Shown: piece after piece, positions 1-9,503 of the stretch | How positions within the stretch are numbered: the first letter of the stretch is position 1 | Layout: every line of letters begins with the position of its first letter | Source: Allomuricauda ruestringensis DSM 13258 | GTDB lineage: Bacteria > Bacteroidota > Bacteroidia > Flavobacteriales > Flavobacteriaceae | DNA length: 64,000 nt | Assembly (NCBI RefSeq): GCF_000224085.1 | Contig: NC_015945.1 | Location: forward strand, 248,001-312,000 | Direction of reading: 5' to 3' | The notes under the pieces: model-generated | What the model was told of the DNA's origin: nothing | Databases searched by the model: none | Seen by the model: the letters and a program-made list of their open reading frames with translations, nothing else | Program-made: the position numbers and the translations under genes

Positions 1-689
1 TGTCCCTAAAGGGACAAGGCGCTCCTTTGGTGCCCATTGGCGATAAATTGCTGTTCCCTGAATACGATTTTTGTTTGAATTTGGGAGGCATAAGCAATAT
101 TTCTTTTGAAAAAGGTGGCGAACGCATTGCTTACGACATCGGATTGGCGAATATGCCGCTTAACTACATTACCCATAAAATGGGATTGGCCTATGACGAA
201 GATGGAAAACTGGCCCGGTCCGGTAAATTGGACCATGCGCTGCTAAGAAAACTGAACAACCTTAAATATTATAGCCTGCCCTATCCCAAATCCACGGGGT
301 ACGAATGGTTCACTTCCAATATCGTCCCCTTAATTGAATCATCCACAGTCTCTAATGAGGATCTATTGCACACTTTTATCCATCATAATTGTGAACAGAT
401 TGCGTTTGCGGTCCTCAAGCATGGGGACAATGGCAAATCCAACAGTAAGCTGTTGGCTACGGGAGGGGGCGCACTCAATCAATTCTTTATGGATACACTT
501 CAAGATAAACTAGGGAAGAGTGTTGAGGTTGTAGTACCCAACAAAACCTTGATTGCCTATAAAGAAGCTCTCGTTTTTGCTTTAATGGGCGTACTCCGCT
601 TGGAGGGGAAAACCAACGTTTTAAAATCAGTTACTGGCGCCACTTCCGATTCGTGTAGTGGCGAAGTGTTTTTTCCTGAAACAATTTAA
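1..689 (+). CDS. anmK: Anhydro-N-acetylmuramic acid kinase, 3' part
   Basis: The gene is cut by the left edge of the window; the reading frame is open from base 3. AnmK phosphorylates and hydrolyses 1,6-anhydroMurNAc to MurNAc-6-phosphate in cytoplasmic cell-wall recycling. The first visible residues read GQGAPLVPIGD, a conserved AnmK stretch, followed by LNLGGISN, the sugar-kinase/ASKHA-type nucleotide loop, and later by LATGGGALN, another glycine-rich ATP-binding segment typical of the family. About 229 residues are visible, the C-terminal 60% of a usual protein. The stop overlaps by 4 nt the stop of the convergent efflux gene. Family assignment is confident; the start lies outside the window. 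Confidence 0.93.
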   Translation, partial: SLKGQGAPLVPIGDKLLFPEYDFCLNLGGISNISFEKGGERIAYDIGLANMPLNYITHKMGLAYDEDGKLARSGKLDHALLRKLNNLKYYSLPYPKSTGYEWFTSNIVPLIESSTVSNEDLLHTFIHHNCEQIAFAVLKHGDNGKSNSKLLATGGGALNQFFMDTLQDKLGKSVEVVVPNKTLIAYKEALVFALMGVLRLEGKTNVLKSVTGATSDSCSGEVFFPETI

Positions 690-1900
690 GTCGTGGCCAC
701 ACGCTTTCTTTTGGGTTTGTTCACCAAAAGGAAGATGGTCAAAGCACACAGTCCACAAATCGCCAAACCTGCAAACAACGGCCAAACGGAATCTTTTACA
801 AACTCACCGATAAAGGTTGCGATCGGTATGGAAAGTAATGTGGACACAAACCCATTAATAGCTGCTCCGATTCCTGCAATATGGCCAATGGGCTCCATGG
901 CGATGGAACGGAAGTTACCCCACATAAATCCGAGGCAGAAAAACTGAACGGATAAAAAACCGACCAATACATAAATGCTTGGGTTAGGGGTGTTGAGAAA
1001 AACAATGGAGTAGGTCAGTGCTACAACGCAAAATACAATGGTTGCCATTAAGGACAACCTTCGCATACCAAAACGCATTACCAAGGTTCCATTCAAAAAT
1101 GTGGAAAGTCCAATAGAAACCGCAAGGCCTGCAAAAATGTACGGGAATATTTCTTTAAGGGCATATTGGTCCTCAAAAATATGCTGGGCAGAACTCAGGT
1201 AAACCAAAAATGCCCCGGTTACCAATCCCGATGTCAAGGTAAAGGCAACCGTCTCCCTATATTTCACAAACTCTTTAACACCATCAACAAAAACGTGTCT
1301 AGTGAATGGGATTTTATATTCAGGATGAAGTGTTTCTTTTTGTCGCTTCCAAAACCATACAGCCACCACCAACACAAAGAACATCTGCACATAAAAAATG
1401 GCTTGCCAACCTGCAGCATCCAAAATCAATTTTCCTATGGCAGGAGCAACAACAGGCACTAGAATAAAAAATGCAACTACGAACGACATTACTTTGGCCA
1501 TATAGTCTCCCTCATACGTATCTCGAATAATGGATATGGAAATGGTTCGAGGTGCTGAGAGCCCGATTCCCTGTAAAATTCTACCAATTACCATAATCTC
1601 CAACGATGGTGCATACAAACAGATGATACTTGCCAGTAAAAAGATGATAAAACCGATGTACACAACCGGCTTTCGTCCAAAACTGTCCGATATGGGCCCA
1701 AAGAACAATTGCCCCACGCCAAGTCCCAAGAAAATCATGGTTACCAACAATTGATTATCCGTAGGGTCCGTGCTATTAATGGCAGTCCCAATGTTGGAAA
1801 TTGCTGGTAAGATGGCGTCAATGGCCAAGGCTACAATGGACATCAAAGCGGCCATCATGGCCACAAACTCAAAGTTGGGTTTTTGATTTAACTTTTGCAT
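686..1900 (-). CDS. Bcr/CflA-type MFS drug efflux transporter
   Basis: A 404-residue inner-membrane protein with about 12 hydrophobic segments. The cytoplasmic loop after helix 2 reads GPISDSFGRKPV, the MFS motif A (GxxxDrxGRrp). The segment GRILQGIGLSAPRTISISI matches motif B, and PVVAPAIGKLI matches motif C of drug/proton antiporters. The family (Bcr, CflA, multidrug exporters) expels toxic compounds using the proton gradient; the substrate here cannot be deduced. The C-terminus ends in a basic tail (NKPKRKR). The gene is monocistronic and convergent with anmK, with stop codons overlapping. A -7 box lies only a few bases upstream of the ATG, so the transcript would be nearly leaderless. Confidence 0.9.
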   Translation of the reverse strand: MQKLNQKPNFEFVAMMAALMSIVALAIDAILPAISNIGTAINSTDPTDNQLLVTMIFLGLGVGQLFFGPISDSFGRKPVVYIGFIIFLLASIICLYAPSLEIMVIGRILQGIGLSAPRTISISIIRDTYEGDYMAKVMSFVVAFFILVPVVAPAIGKLILDAAGWQAIFYVQMFFVLVVAVWFWKRQKETLHPEYKIPFTRHVFVDGVKEFVKYRETVAFTLTSGLVTGAFLVYLSSAQHIFEDQYALKEIFPYIFAGLAVSIGLSTFLNGTLVMRFGMRRLSLMATIVFCVVALTYSIVFLNTPNPSIYVLVGFLSVQFFCLGFMWGNFRSIAMEPIGHIAGIGAAINGFVSTLLSIPIATFIGEFVKDSVWPLFAGLAICGLCALTIFLLVNKPKRKRVATT

Positions 1901-1904
1901 CTGG

Positions 1905-1912
1905 CAAAATTA
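1905..1912 (-). promoter_or_regulatory. Candidate -7 promoter box of the MFS gene
   Basis: Read on the minus strand this is TAATTTTG, a match to the Bacteroidota consensus TAnnTTTG. A TTTA sits 19 nt further upstream as a possible -33 element. The predicted start of transcription almost coincides with the ATG. Confidence 0.5.
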
Positions 1913-2048
1913 GGCATACCCAACGGACCAGTAAAGCTTTTAAGAAAGGTTTAATGATAAGAAAACATATCCAACGTTGTAGTTTGAGATTATCGATGGT
2001 TTAAGGGAATATCTCCTTCCAAATCCGTTCAAAAAAACCAGATAACCT

Positions 2049-2056
2049 TATCTTTA
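2049..2056 (+). promoter_or_regulatory. Candidate -7 promoter box (TATCTTTA)
   Basis: TATCTTTA lies 20 bases before the ATG of the Gfo/Idh/MocA gene. The same octamer occurs upstream of dps and of the first amidohydrolase gene, which supports it as a working -7 variant in this genome. No clear TTG element is seen at the right distance. Confidence 0.4.
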
Positions 2057-2075
2057 AAGCTAAATTAACTAGGCA

Positions 2076-3137
2076 ATGAAACAATTAAAAACCTTGGTCG
2101 TAGGATGTGGTAATATGGGAACTTCGCACGCTCGTGCCTATCACCAGTTGAATGGATTTGAAATAGTGGGATTGGTAAGTCGTGGCACCAAAAGTAGGGA
2201 ACGCCTTTCCAAAGAATTGGATGCAGCACCCACTTTTTCGGATTATGCCGAAGCATTGAAAACAACCCAACCCGATGTGGTTTCCATAAACACATACCCA
2301 GACACGCATTATAATTATGTAAAAATGGCCCTTGAGGCCAATGCTCATGTTTTCGTAGAAAAACCGTTGGCTTTGACCGTGGAAGAAGCACAAAAACTGG
2401 TTGATCTTTCCCAAAAGAAGAATCGCAAAATGGTGGTGGGCTATATTTTGCGAGTGCACCCTACGTGGGCCAAGTTTACCGAAATGGCTCAGACATTGGG
2501 CAAACCCTTGGTAATGCGCATGAATCTGAACCAGCAAAGCTCAGGGGAGCAATGGTACACCCACAAACAGTTGATGCAATCCATGTCGCCCATTGTGGAC
2601 TGTGGCGTACATTATGTGGATGTGATGTGTTCCATGACCCGTTCCAAACCTATCAGCGTTTCTGCCATTGGCGCACATTTATCGGATGAAGTGGATTCCG
2701 ATATGTACAATTATGGACAGCTACAAGTTCGATTTGAAGATGGTTCCGTAGGTTGGTACGAAGCAGGTTGGGGACCCATGATGAGCGAAACCGCATTTTT
2801 CATTAAGGACGTAATTGGTCCCAAGGGCTGTGTTTCCATCAGCGATACGGACAAAGGTGCATCTGAAGATATTGAGGGCCACACCAAAACAGGTAGTTTA
2901 AAATTGCATCACAGCGAACTCAATGCTGACGGAAATTTCACCAAAAAGGATGAAATCATTAGCACAGCGGACGAACCCGACCATGATGGGCTATGTTTAT
3001 TGGAACAGGAATACCTGTTGGATGCTATTGTGAACGACCGAGACCTCACTGACCACTTGAATGACGCCGTGAACAGTCTTAAAATTGTATTGGCTGCGGA
3101 TGAATCCGTTAAAACGGGTAAAACCATATTCTTATAG
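2076..3137 (+). CDS. Gfo/Idh/MocA family NAD(P)-dependent oxidoreductase
   Basis: 353 residues. The N-terminus has a Rossmann fold with the dinucleotide loop VVGCGNMGTSHARAY (residues 8-22). It is followed by the family hallmark FVEKPLALTVEEA (near residues 91-103), whose EKP lysine contacts cofactor and substrate. The C-terminal half is the alpha/beta domain carrying the substrate site, including DCGVHYVDVM with the usual catalytic His. The family oxidises or isomerises sugars, cyclitols and related compounds; the substrate cannot be told from sequence. It stands alone between the convergent-facing carboxylase operon and the divergent MFS gene, so context gives no pathway. Confidence 0.9.
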   Translation: MKQLKTLVVGCGNMGTSHARAYHQLNGFEIVGLVSRGTKSRERLSKELDAAPTFSDYAEALKTTQPDVVSINTYPDTHYNYVKMALEANAHVFVEKPLALTVEEAQKLVDLSQKKNRKMVVGYILRVHPTWAKFTEMAQTLGKPLVMRMNLNQQSSGEQWYTHKQLMQSMSPIVDCGVHYVDVMCSMTRSKPISVSAIGAHLSDEVDSDMYNYGQLQVRFEDGSVGWYEAGWGPMMSETAFFIKDVIGPKGCVSISDTDKGASEDIEGHTKTGSLKLHHSELNADGNFTKKDEIISTADEPDHDGLCLLEQEYLLDAIVNDRDLTDHLNDAVNSLKIVLAADESVKTGKTIFL

Positions 3138-3449
3138 AAGGAGGAGGAGTAAGATTTTAGTAAAAATTACTGCAACTGGTATCAAACCTTTGACCTGAGC
3201 GATAATAAACACAAGAGATTCTTCGCTACGCTCAGAATGACAGGTTAAGAACAGCTGTCATTTCGAACCGACCGAAGGAAGTGTGAGAAATCTAAACACG
3301 TACCCTTACTTCCTTCCCCCTGGAGGTCTCGTCCCGATAGTTGTCGGGAGCGCTCGACCTGACATTACAGAACTAGTTCAGATTTAAGTTTTTCGTAAAA
3401 ATTAGCGTGATTCGTTTCAAGCCTTTTTCCTTTAACCCATCACCTTAAT
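3138..3449. repeat. 312-bp intergenic region built of repeat fragments
   Basis: No gene is visible. The stretch is a mosaic of several units. Two imperfect direct repeats of about 36 bp (around 3159-3194 and 3394-3429) both begin with GTAAAAATTA and end in a CAAaCCTTT-like block. Between them lie segments reading ATTCTTCGCTACGCTCAGAA, then GTCATTTCGAACcg...GTGAGAAATCT, and the inverted repeat TCCCGATAGTTGTCGGGA at 3332-3349. Such words are familiar from Bacteroidota intergenic repeats, but I could not search for copies. The region separates two genes that converge on it, so it may also hold their transcription ends. I see no T-tract hairpin. Confidence 0.55.
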
Positions 3450-4991
3450 TTACAACGGAATATTCCCATGCTTCTTCCAGGGAGTTTGCACCTCTTTTTT
3501 CTCCAACATGGCAAAAGTCTTCAACAATTTGCTTCGCGTATCTTTGGGCAGAATTACCTCATCAATAAATCCACGCTTAGCGGCTCGATAAGGATTGGCA
3601 AACTTATCGGCATACTCTGCTTCTTTCTCCTTTAATTTGGCTTCCGGGTTATCGGCGGCAGCAATTTCCTTTCTAAAAATAATTTCACTGGCACCCTTTG
3701 CCCCCATCACCGCGATTTCCGCACTTGGCCAAGCAAAGTTGAAGTCGGCACCAATATGTTTGGAATTCATTACATCGTAGGCTCCGCCATAAGCTTTACG
3801 GGTAATTACGGTAACTCGTGGCACGGTCGCTTCACTCAAAGCATACAGCAATTTTGCCCCGTGCATAATAATTCCGCTCCATTCTTGGTCAGTTCCGGGC
3901 AAAAATCCAGGAACATCCACCAAAACCAATAATGGAATATTGAAAGAATCACAAAAACGGGTAAAACGGGCTGCCTTTGTGGAGCTGTTCACATCCAAAA
4001 CCCCTGCCAAAAACATAGGTTGATTGGCAATAATCCCAATACTCCTACCCCCTAATCTAGCAAAACCGGTAATAATGTTTTCCGCGTAATCTTTATGGAT
4101 TTCATAAAATGAATCGGTATCAATGATTCCACTGATTACATCGTGCATATCGTAGGGCTTGTTGGGATTGTCTGGCACAATACCAGACAGTTCATCCCTC
4201 GTTTCATCACCAAGCTCATAAGGTAATAATGGTGTAGTTTTCTTATTGTTTTGAGGTAGATAGTCCAACAAGTTTCGAATATCATCCAAACAAGTGGCAT
4301 CATTGGCAGAAGTTTTATGGGCAACCCCAGATTTTACAGCATGGGTACTTGCTCCTCCCAACTCTTCAGAGGTTACGGTTTCATTGGTCACCGTTTTTAC
4401 CACATTGGGTCCCGTAACAAACATATAACTGGTTCCCTCCACCATTATAATGAAATCTGTCATGGCAGGCGAATACACCGCTCCCCCAGCACAAGGTCCC
4501 ATAATGGCCGAAATTTGTGGGATTACGCCAGATGCTTGCACATTACGGTAAAAAATATCGGCATATCCCCCAAGGGATTTCACCCCTTCTTGAATACGGG
4601 CTCCTCCAGAATCGTTAAGACCAATAACAGGTGCTCCCACTTTCATGGCCAAATCCATCACCTTACATATTTTTTCGGCATGGGTCTCGGAAAGTGCTCC
4701 CCCGAAAACGGTGAAATCCTGTGCATACACATACACCAATCTTCCATTTACGGTTCCATAACCCGTAACCACGCCATCGCCATAATACATTTCCTTGTCC
4801 ATACCAAAATCTGTGGTACGGTGGGTCACCAAAAGGCCCATTTCTTCAAAAGAGCCTTCATCCAAAAAGTAAAGTACCCTTTCGCGAGCCGTCAACTTTT
4901 TCTTTTGATGTTGCTTTTCAATACGTTTTTCTCCTCCACCCAAATGGGCTTCTGCTATTTTTTCTTGTAGTGCTTTTATTTTGGGATCCAT
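3450..4991 (-). CDS. pccB: Acyl-CoA (probably propionyl-CoA) carboxylase, carboxyltransferase subunit
   Basis: 513 residues, the usual length of PccB/MmdA-type carboxyltransferases with two crotonase-like halves. The N-half carries SGGARIQEG (residues 128-136), whose backbone amides form the oxyanion hole. The C-half carries the second oxyanion loop around [14 protein letters not shown] and a [10 protein letters not shown] stretch typical of the family. It transfers CO2 from carboxybiotin to an acyl-CoA. Propionyl-CoA is inferred from the divergent methylmalonyl-CoA mutase operon 3 kb away; acetyl-CoA or methylcrotonyl-CoA cannot be excluded from sequence alone. It is the last gene of a three-gene operon, 5 bp after the biotin carboxylase gene. 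Confidence 0.9.
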   Translation of the reverse strand: MDPKIKALQEKIAEAHLGGGEKRIEKQHQKKKLTARERVLYFLDEGSFEEMGLLVTHRTTDFGMDKEMYYGDGVVTGYGTVNGRLVYVYAQDFTVFGGALSETHAEKICKVMDLAMKVGAPVIGLNDSGGARIQEGVKSLGGYADIFYRNVQASGVIPQISAIMGPCAGGAVYSPAMTDFIIMVEGTSYMFVTGPNVVKTVTNETVTSEELGGASTHAVKSGVAHKTSANDATCLDDIRNLLDYLPQNNKKTTPLLPYELGDETRDELSGIVPDNPNKPYDMHDVISGIIDTDSFYEIHKDYAENIITGFARLGGRSIGIIANQPMFLAGVLDVNSSTKAARFTRFCDSFNIPLLVLVDVPGFLPGTDQEWSGIIMHGAKLLYALSEATVPRVTVITRKAYGGAYDVMNSKHIGADFNFAWPSAEIAVMGAKGASEIIFRKEIAAADNPEAKLKEKEAEYADKFANPYRAAKRGFIDEVILPKDTRSKLLKTFAMLEKKEVQTPWKKHGNIPL

Positions 4992-4996
4992 AGGAT

Positions 4997-6439
4997 TCAG
5001 TTTGAAGGTAATCGTACTATTTTCTTATCTTCCAGAAATTGATAAAGGGCTATCATGGCGGCAACTTCTGCTCCGTTGGCGGTTTGCTCCTTGATTTTTT
5101 CTGGAGAATAATAATTCTTCACAAAATGGGTGTCAAAATTACCTGATCGGAACGCTTCATGGGCAAACACAAAACTTCCGAAAGGCAAGGTGGTCTGCAC
5201 CCCTTTTACTTTATAATTTTGAATGGCATCGAGCATCAACGCTATGGCCTCCTCGCGGGTTTTACCATAGGTAATGAGCTTGGACAACATAGGGTCATAA
5301 TAAATAGGGATATCCATTCCTTCCTTAAAACCATTGTCCACCCTTATCCCTTCACCAACTGGCAATTGATAGGCTTCCAAGTTGCCCACACTGGGCAAAA
5401 AATCGTTCAACGGGTCTTCGGCATACACCCGAAGCTCTACAGCATGCCCATTGATTTCAAGGTCTTCCTGTTTCATAGGCAGTTCCTCGCCACGGGCCAC
5501 TTTTATCTGCAATTCCACCAAATCCATCCCAGTGATCAATTCGGTAACGGGATGTTCCACTTGCAGACGGGTATTCATTTCCAAAAAATAGAAATTGAGA
5601 TCGGCATCGATCAAAAACTCAACGGTACCTGCACCAACATAATCACAAGATTTAGCCACTTTACACGCTGCAACACCCATTTCTTCACGTAATTCGGGGG
5701 TTAAAATGGCAGAAGGTGCCTCTTCCACCACTTTTTGGTGACGTCGCTGTACGCTACATTCCCTTTCAAAAAAATGGAGGACATTGCCATGCGTATCGGC
5801 CATTACCTGTACCTCGATATGCCTTGGTGAGGTTACGTATTTTTCAATAAAAACGGAACCATCGCCAAAGGCGGACGTAGCTTCACTGATAGCTCGTTTC
5901 ATCCCCGATTCAAGGTCTTCTTCCTTTTCAACAATCCGCATTCCTTTACCTCCACCACCTGCGGAGGCTTTGATCAATACAGGATATCCTACTTCATTGG
6001 CAATTTCGTGTGCCTTGGCCACGTCAGAAATAGCTTCGTCAATACCCGGCACCATGGGGATATCATAAGCTTTCACAGCATCTTTGGCCGCCAACTTGCT
6101 CCCCATGATCCGAATGGCCTTGGATTTTGGACCAATAAAAGTGATTCCGCTTTTTTCAACCGCTTCGGCAAAATCTGCATTTTCACTTAAAAAGCCATAG
6201 CCTGGATGAATTCCATCAACTTGACGTTCTTTGGCCACCTCAATAATTTTATCCCCACGCAAATATGATTTATTGGAAGGTGCTTCGCCAATACAAACCG
6301 CTTCGTCTGCAAATTGCACATGAGGGGCATTCCTGTCTGCCTCCGAATAAACGGCCACGGTTTTAATGCCCATCTTTTTTACGGTCTTCATAACCCTTAC
6401 CGCAATTTCGCCACGATTGGCTATCAATATTTTTTTCAT
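4997..6439 (-). CDS. accC: Biotin carboxylase subunit of acyl-CoA carboxylase
   Basis: 480 residues with the full ATP-grasp biotin carboxylase layout. It begins [14 protein letters not shown], has the glycine-rich ATP lid [12 protein letters not shown] (158-168), and the catalytic [14 protein letters not shown] (287-300) holding the Glu and Arg that position bicarbonate and biotin. It carboxylates the biotin of the partner carrier protein encoded immediately upstream. It is 6 bp after that gene and 5 bp before pccB, so the three subunits are surely co-expressed. Unlike fused eukaryotic-type or actinobacterial alpha chains, carboxylase and carrier are separate polypeptides here. Confidence 0.95.
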   Translation of the reverse strand: MKKILIANRGEIAVRVMKTVKKMGIKTVAVYSEADRNAPHVQFADEAVCIGEAPSNKSYLRGDKIIEVAKERQVDGIHPGYGFLSENADFAEAVEKSGITFIGPKSKAIRIMGSKLAAKDAVKAYDIPMVPGIDEAISDVAKAHEIANEVGYPVLIKASAGGGGKGMRIVEKEEDLESGMKRAISEATSAFGDGSVFIEKYVTSPRHIEVQVMADTHGNVLHFFERECSVQRRHQKVVEEAPSAILTPELREEMGVAACKVAKSCDYVGAGTVEFLIDADLNFYFLEMNTRLQVEHPVTELITGMDLVELQIKVARGEELPMKQEDLEINGHAVELRVYAEDPLNDFLPSVGNLEAYQLPVGEGIRVDNGFKEGMDIPIYYDPMLSKLITYGKTREEAIALMLDAIQNYKVKGVQTTLPFGSFVFAHEAFRSGNFDTHFVKNYYSPEKIKEQTANGAEVAAMIALYQFLEDKKIVRLPSN

Positions 6440-6445
6440 GGTGTT

Positions 6446-6946
6446 CTATTGAAATTCAATCAACAACTGTTTCTTGTCAACGGCATCACCTTTCGAAACA
6501 CTGATATTTTTAATTACTCCGTTTCTTGGAGAGGTGATGATGTTTTCCATTTTCATGGCCTCCAAAATCAATAATTGGTCTTCTTCCCGCACTTCTTGAT
6601 CTTCTTCGACCAGAATGTCCAAGATCAACCCTGGCATAGGAGCAGTAATAGAGTCTATATTTTTACTGCCATTGGTAGCAAAGCCCATTTTTTGGATAAG
6701 TTCATCCAAAGGGGTTTGAATCGAGGCTTGATACTCACTCCCGTTAATACTTAAGGTGTAGGTTCCTTTATTAAAGTCGGAATCCAAAATTTTTACGTGG
6801 TACGATGCGCCATCTTTTAAAAGGTGATAGGCATCAGTACCCGTTTTAATCAAATCCAACGAAGAAATAGTGTCCTTGGAAAGTTTAAAGTCAAAGTCAT
6901 CGCCAACCTTGACCGAATAAGAATCATTCATATAAAAATTTTCCAT
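6446..6946 (-). CDS. Biotin carboxyl carrier protein of the acyl-CoA carboxylase
   Basis: 166 residues. The C-terminal 75 residues form a biotinyl/lipoyl domain with ILEAMKMEN, biotin being attached to the middle lysine (K132 from this start). The N-terminal 90 residues resemble the BT (subunit-docking) part of propionyl-CoA carboxylase alpha chains rather than the Pro/Ala-rich linker of AccB. It leads the operon carrier-carboxylase-carboxyltransferase. I used the first ATG; a second Met at residue 6 would also work. A TATATTTA box with a TTTG 22 nt further upstream lies just before the start, so the promoter adjoins the MITE-like element. Confidence 0.88.
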   Translation of the reverse strand: MENFYMNDSYSVKVGDDFDFKLSKDTISSLDLIKTGTDAYHLLKDGASYHVKILDSDFNKGTYTLSINGSEYQASIQTPLDELIQKMGFATNGSKNIDSITAPMPGLILDILVEEDQEVREEDQLLILEAMKMENIITSPRNGVIKNISVSKGDAVDKKQLLIEFQ

Positions 6947-6993
6947 TGGTTAGCTTGATAAATATAAGGGTAATGCATTAAAATAACACAAAG

Positions 6994-7143
6994 CTAAACG
7001 CTTAAACTAGTAAGAATTATGACATTGATCATTCCTTTTTTGATTGAGGATTGCTAATTATGTTGTATCCTAGTAAACTGCCTCGAGGCAACTTGCCTAA
7101 AGGCAGTCAGGTTTAAACCTCGATTATCGAGTTAAGCGTTAGA
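6994..7143. mobile_element. MITE-like palindromic element with inverted ends
   Basis: This block of about 150 bp lies between the divergent carboxylase and udk-mutase operons. Its ends are inverted copies: AACGCTTAA at 6997-7005 and TTAAGCGTT at 7132-7140, with similarity extending outward (CTAAACG.. and ..CGTTAG). Inside the right half is a chain of perfect palindromes: TGCCTCGAGGCA (7079-7090), TGCCT-aa-AGGCA (7094-7105), AGGTTTAAACCT (7109-7120) and CTCGAT-t-ATCGAG (7119-7131). It has no coding capacity. Inverted ends plus internal palindromes fit a non-autonomous mobile or REP-type element. No target duplication is obvious. Mobility is inferred, not shown. Confidence 0.5.
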
Positions 7144-7157
7144 TATAATCATTTGTT

Positions 7158-7165
7158 TATTTTTG
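7158..7165 (+). promoter_or_regulatory. -7 promoter box of the udk-mutase operon
   Basis: TATTTTTG, a full match to TAnnTTTG, ends 17 bases before the ATG of udk. It lies just outside the right end of the palindromic element, whose terminal sequence would form the upstream promoter half. Confidence 0.6.
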
Positions 7166-7182
7166 ATGACAAATTTTGAACT

Positions 7183-7791
7183 ATGTTGATTCTTGGGATT
7201 GCCGGTGGCACAGGGTGCGGAAAAACAACGGTAGTAAACCAAATTGTGGAGCAATTGCCCGAAAACGAGGTAGGTGTGATTTCGCAAGATTCCTACTATA
7301 ACGATCTTTCCCATATGAGCCGGAAAGAAAGGACGAAAATTAATTTTGACCACCCCAATTCCATTGACTTCAATCTATTGATTGAGCATATTGACCAGTT
7401 ACGGGAAGGAAAGACCGTGGATACACCTATTTATTCCTTTGTAGAGGAAACACGGATGAAGGAAACCATTCCCACACCACCCCGAAAGGTAATGATCGTG
7501 GAGGGGATCCTGGTGTTGAGCAATCCTAAATTAAGGGATCTGTTCGATATAAAAATATTTGTTCATGCAGATTCGGACGAGCGTTTGATTCGAAGGTTAC
7601 AGCGGGACACGCAGGAACGGGGCCACGATTTGAACAAGGTACTCACTCGATATCAGACCGCAGTGAAACCGATGCACCTTCAATTTATTGAACCCTCGAA
7701 GGAGTTTGCGGACATCATTATACCAAACAATCGTTACAATACAGTCGCCGTGGATGTTGTAAGGACCATCATCAACAATAATCTTACATAA
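7183..7791 (+). CDS. udk: Uridine kinase
   Basis: 202 residues. The P-loop GIAGGTGCGKTT sits at residues 5-16, followed by the family segment ISQDSYYNDL (uridine-binding Asp and Tyr) and the conserved NFDHPNSIDF and VEGILVLSNPKLRDL motifs. It phosphorylates uridine and cytidine to UMP and CMP in pyrimidine salvage. It is first in a tight operon with the divIC-like gene (1 nt gap) and both methylmalonyl-CoA mutase genes. There is no metabolic logic linking it to the mutase; the arrangement looks like simple co-transcription. Confidence 0.93.
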   Translation: MLILGIAGGTGCGKTTVVNQIVEQLPENEVGVISQDSYYNDLSHMSRKERTKINFDHPNSIDFNLLIEHIDQLREGKTVDTPIYSFVEETRMKETIPTPPRKVMIVEGILVLSNPKLRDLFDIKIFVHADSDERLIRRLQRDTQERGHDLNKVLTRYQTAVKPMHLQFIEPSKEFADIIIPNNRYNTVAVDVVRTIINNNLT

Positions 7792-7792
7792 C

Positions 7793-8125
7793 ATGGGCCT
7801 AAAAGAATTGAGGAAAAAGAAATGGTTCAAGATAATGACCAATACCTATATTTTGGTCCTGACCATTTTTGTGATTTGGATGGCTTTTTTTGATACCAAT
7901 TCCCTAATGATCCATTTGGAACTGGAAAACGAAATAGATAAGTTGGAAAAGGAGAAAGAGTTTCTGAAAAGTGAAATCGCCAAGGATAAGGAAATCTTGG
8001 AAAAGATGTCGGACAAGAAAGAGTTGGAAAAGCTTGCCCGTGAAAAATATTACATGAAAAAGGAGAATGAAGAAATTTTCCTGATTGAATATGAAGATAG
8101 CATAAAGAACCAACACCATGAATAA
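7793..8125 (+). CDS. FtsB/DivIC-family septum formation initiator
   Basis: 110 residues: a short basic cytoplasmic start, one membrane helix (about residues 18-33, ILVLTIFVIWMAFF), then a charged coiled coil (about 40-75, LELENEIDKLEKEKEFLK) and the short segment LAREKYYMKKENEEIF. The REKYxMKKxxEEI/V segment is the signature of FtsB/DivIC proteins, which form a complex with FtsL and FtsQ/DivIB at the divisome. It starts 1 nt after udk and overlaps the mutase small-subunit start by 8 nt, implying translational coupling. Confidence 0.88.
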   Translation: MGLKELRKKKWFKIMTNTYILVLTIFVIWMAFFDTNSLMIHLELENEIDKLEKEKEFLKSEIAKDKEILEKMSDKKELEKLAREKYYMKKENEEIFLIEYEDSIKNQHHE

Positions 8126-9503
8126 CACTGGCCTTTTTAACGAATTTCCTGAAGTTTCCGCCAAACAGTGGAAACAAAAAATCCAGATGGACCTCAAAGG
8201 TGCCGACTACAACGAAACCTTGGTTTGGGAATCTTTGGAAGGTATTAATGTAAAGCCTTTTTACCATCAAGAAGACCTCAAGAACATCCCCATCTATGTT
8301 TTACCCGAGGACCATGATTGGTCTGTAGGGCAATCCATTTATGTCGGTGACACTCAAAAAGCCAATGAGAAAGCTTTGGTAATCCTTAAAAAAGGTGTGG
8401 AAAGTTTGATTTTTACTATTCCCAATGAGGATACCGATTTTGAAGCATTGTTTGAGGGCATCAATCTGGAAGAAATCAAACTCTATTTCAATTTTGAGTT
8501 TTTGGCCTTGGCACCCATCAAAAAGTTGGTTTCCCTCCTCAAATACAAAAAAACAAAGGCCTATTTGAACATCGACATCATTGGGCATTTGGCCAAAGAT
8601 GGCAACTGGTACCATAATATGAAAAAGGACCATGAGCTATTGACCGAATTGGTTGCACTGGGCACTTCGGACATATCAATTATTGGAGTTGATTTATCCC
8701 TCTATCAAAATGCAGGCGCCAACATGGTGCAACAATTGGCCTACGGTTTGGCACATGCCAATGAATATCTCAATCATCTTGTCGCTTCGAACACAGTCCA
8801 GAAGTCTTTTCCCATCGCCTTTAAAGTGGCCGTGGGAAGTAACTATTTCTTTGAAATAGCCAAAATTAAAGCGCTGCGATGGCTTTGGAATAGTCTAGTA
8901 TCTGAATACGGAATCAAAAGCGATTGTACCATTTTGGCCGTACCATCAAAGCGCAACAAAACCTTGTACGATTACAACGTGAATATGCTTCGAACTACAT
9001 CAGAATCCATGTCGGCAGCTTTGGGAGGGGCAGATATCGTCTGTAATTTGGCTTACGACGCCATTTATCATAAAGATAATGCGTTCGGAGAGCGAATTGC
9101 ACGTAACCAACTTTTACTTTTAAAAGAAGAGGCCTATTTCACCGAAGCGTCACAAATTTCTGAAGGTGCCTATTATATTGAATCACTCACAAATCAACTG
9201 GCAGAAAAAGCCTTGGTCCTATTTAAGCAGATTGAAAAATCCGGTGGTTTTTTGGACAGTTTAAAAAAGGGTGTGGTTCAACGAAAAATAAAGGAAAGTG
9301 CGGACAAGGAGCAACAGCTTTTTGATGAAGGAAAGATAGTTTCTCTTGGTACCAACAAATACCAAAATCCACAGGACCGGATGAAGGATGATCTGGAACT
9401 CTATCCTTTTGTAAAAACCAAAGCACGGAAAACAATCATTGAGCCTATTATTGAAAAAAGATGGGCCGAAGCCTCAGAACAAAAAAGATTGAACGATGAG
9501 TAG
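8118..9503 (+). CDS. mutA: Methylmalonyl-CoA mutase small (beta) subunit
   Basis: 461 residues, homologous to the TIM-barrel part of the mutase large subunit but without the substrate signature and with no C-terminal B12-binding domain: it ends soon after the barrel ([12 protein letters not shown]). Small subunits are catalytically inactive partners of the alpha/beta mutase, which converts (R)-methylmalonyl-CoA to succinyl-CoA. The N-terminus [19 protein letters not shown] is typical of flavobacterial small subunits. It overlaps the upstream divIC-like gene by 8 nt and the large-subunit gene by 8 nt. Confidence 0.9.
   Translation: MNNTGLFNEFPEVSAKQWKQKIQMDLKGADYNETLVWESLEGINVKPFYHQEDLKNIPIYVLPEDHDWSVGQSIYVGDTQKANEKALVILKKGVESLIFTIPNEDTDFEALFEGINLEEIKLYFNFEFLALAPIKKLVSLLKYKKTKAYLNIDIIGHLAKDGNWYHNMKKDHELLTELVALGTSDISIIGVDLSLYQNAGANMVQQLAYGLAHANEYLNHLVASNTVQKSFPIAFKVAVGSNYFFEIAKIKALRWLWNSLVSEYGIKSDCTILAVPSKRNKTLYDYNVNMLRTTSESMSAALGGADIVCNLAYDAIYHKDNAFGERIARNQLLLLKEEAYFTEASQISEGAYYIESLTNQLAEKALVLFKQIEKSGGFLDSLKKGVVQRKIKESADKEQQLFDEGKIVSLGTNKYQNPQDRMKDDLELYPFVKTKARKTIIEPIIEKRWAEASEQKRLNDE

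Noticed and set aside
4317..4970. Open frame of 217 codons opposite pccB
   Set aside because: Shadow of the carboxyltransferase gene; the translation is rich in His, Arg and Cys with no domain pattern.
7000..7182. Cobalamin riboswitch ahead of the mutase operon
   Set aside because: The gap is explained by palindromes and a promoter; I see no B12-box-like core, and the mutase genes are third and fourth in the operon.
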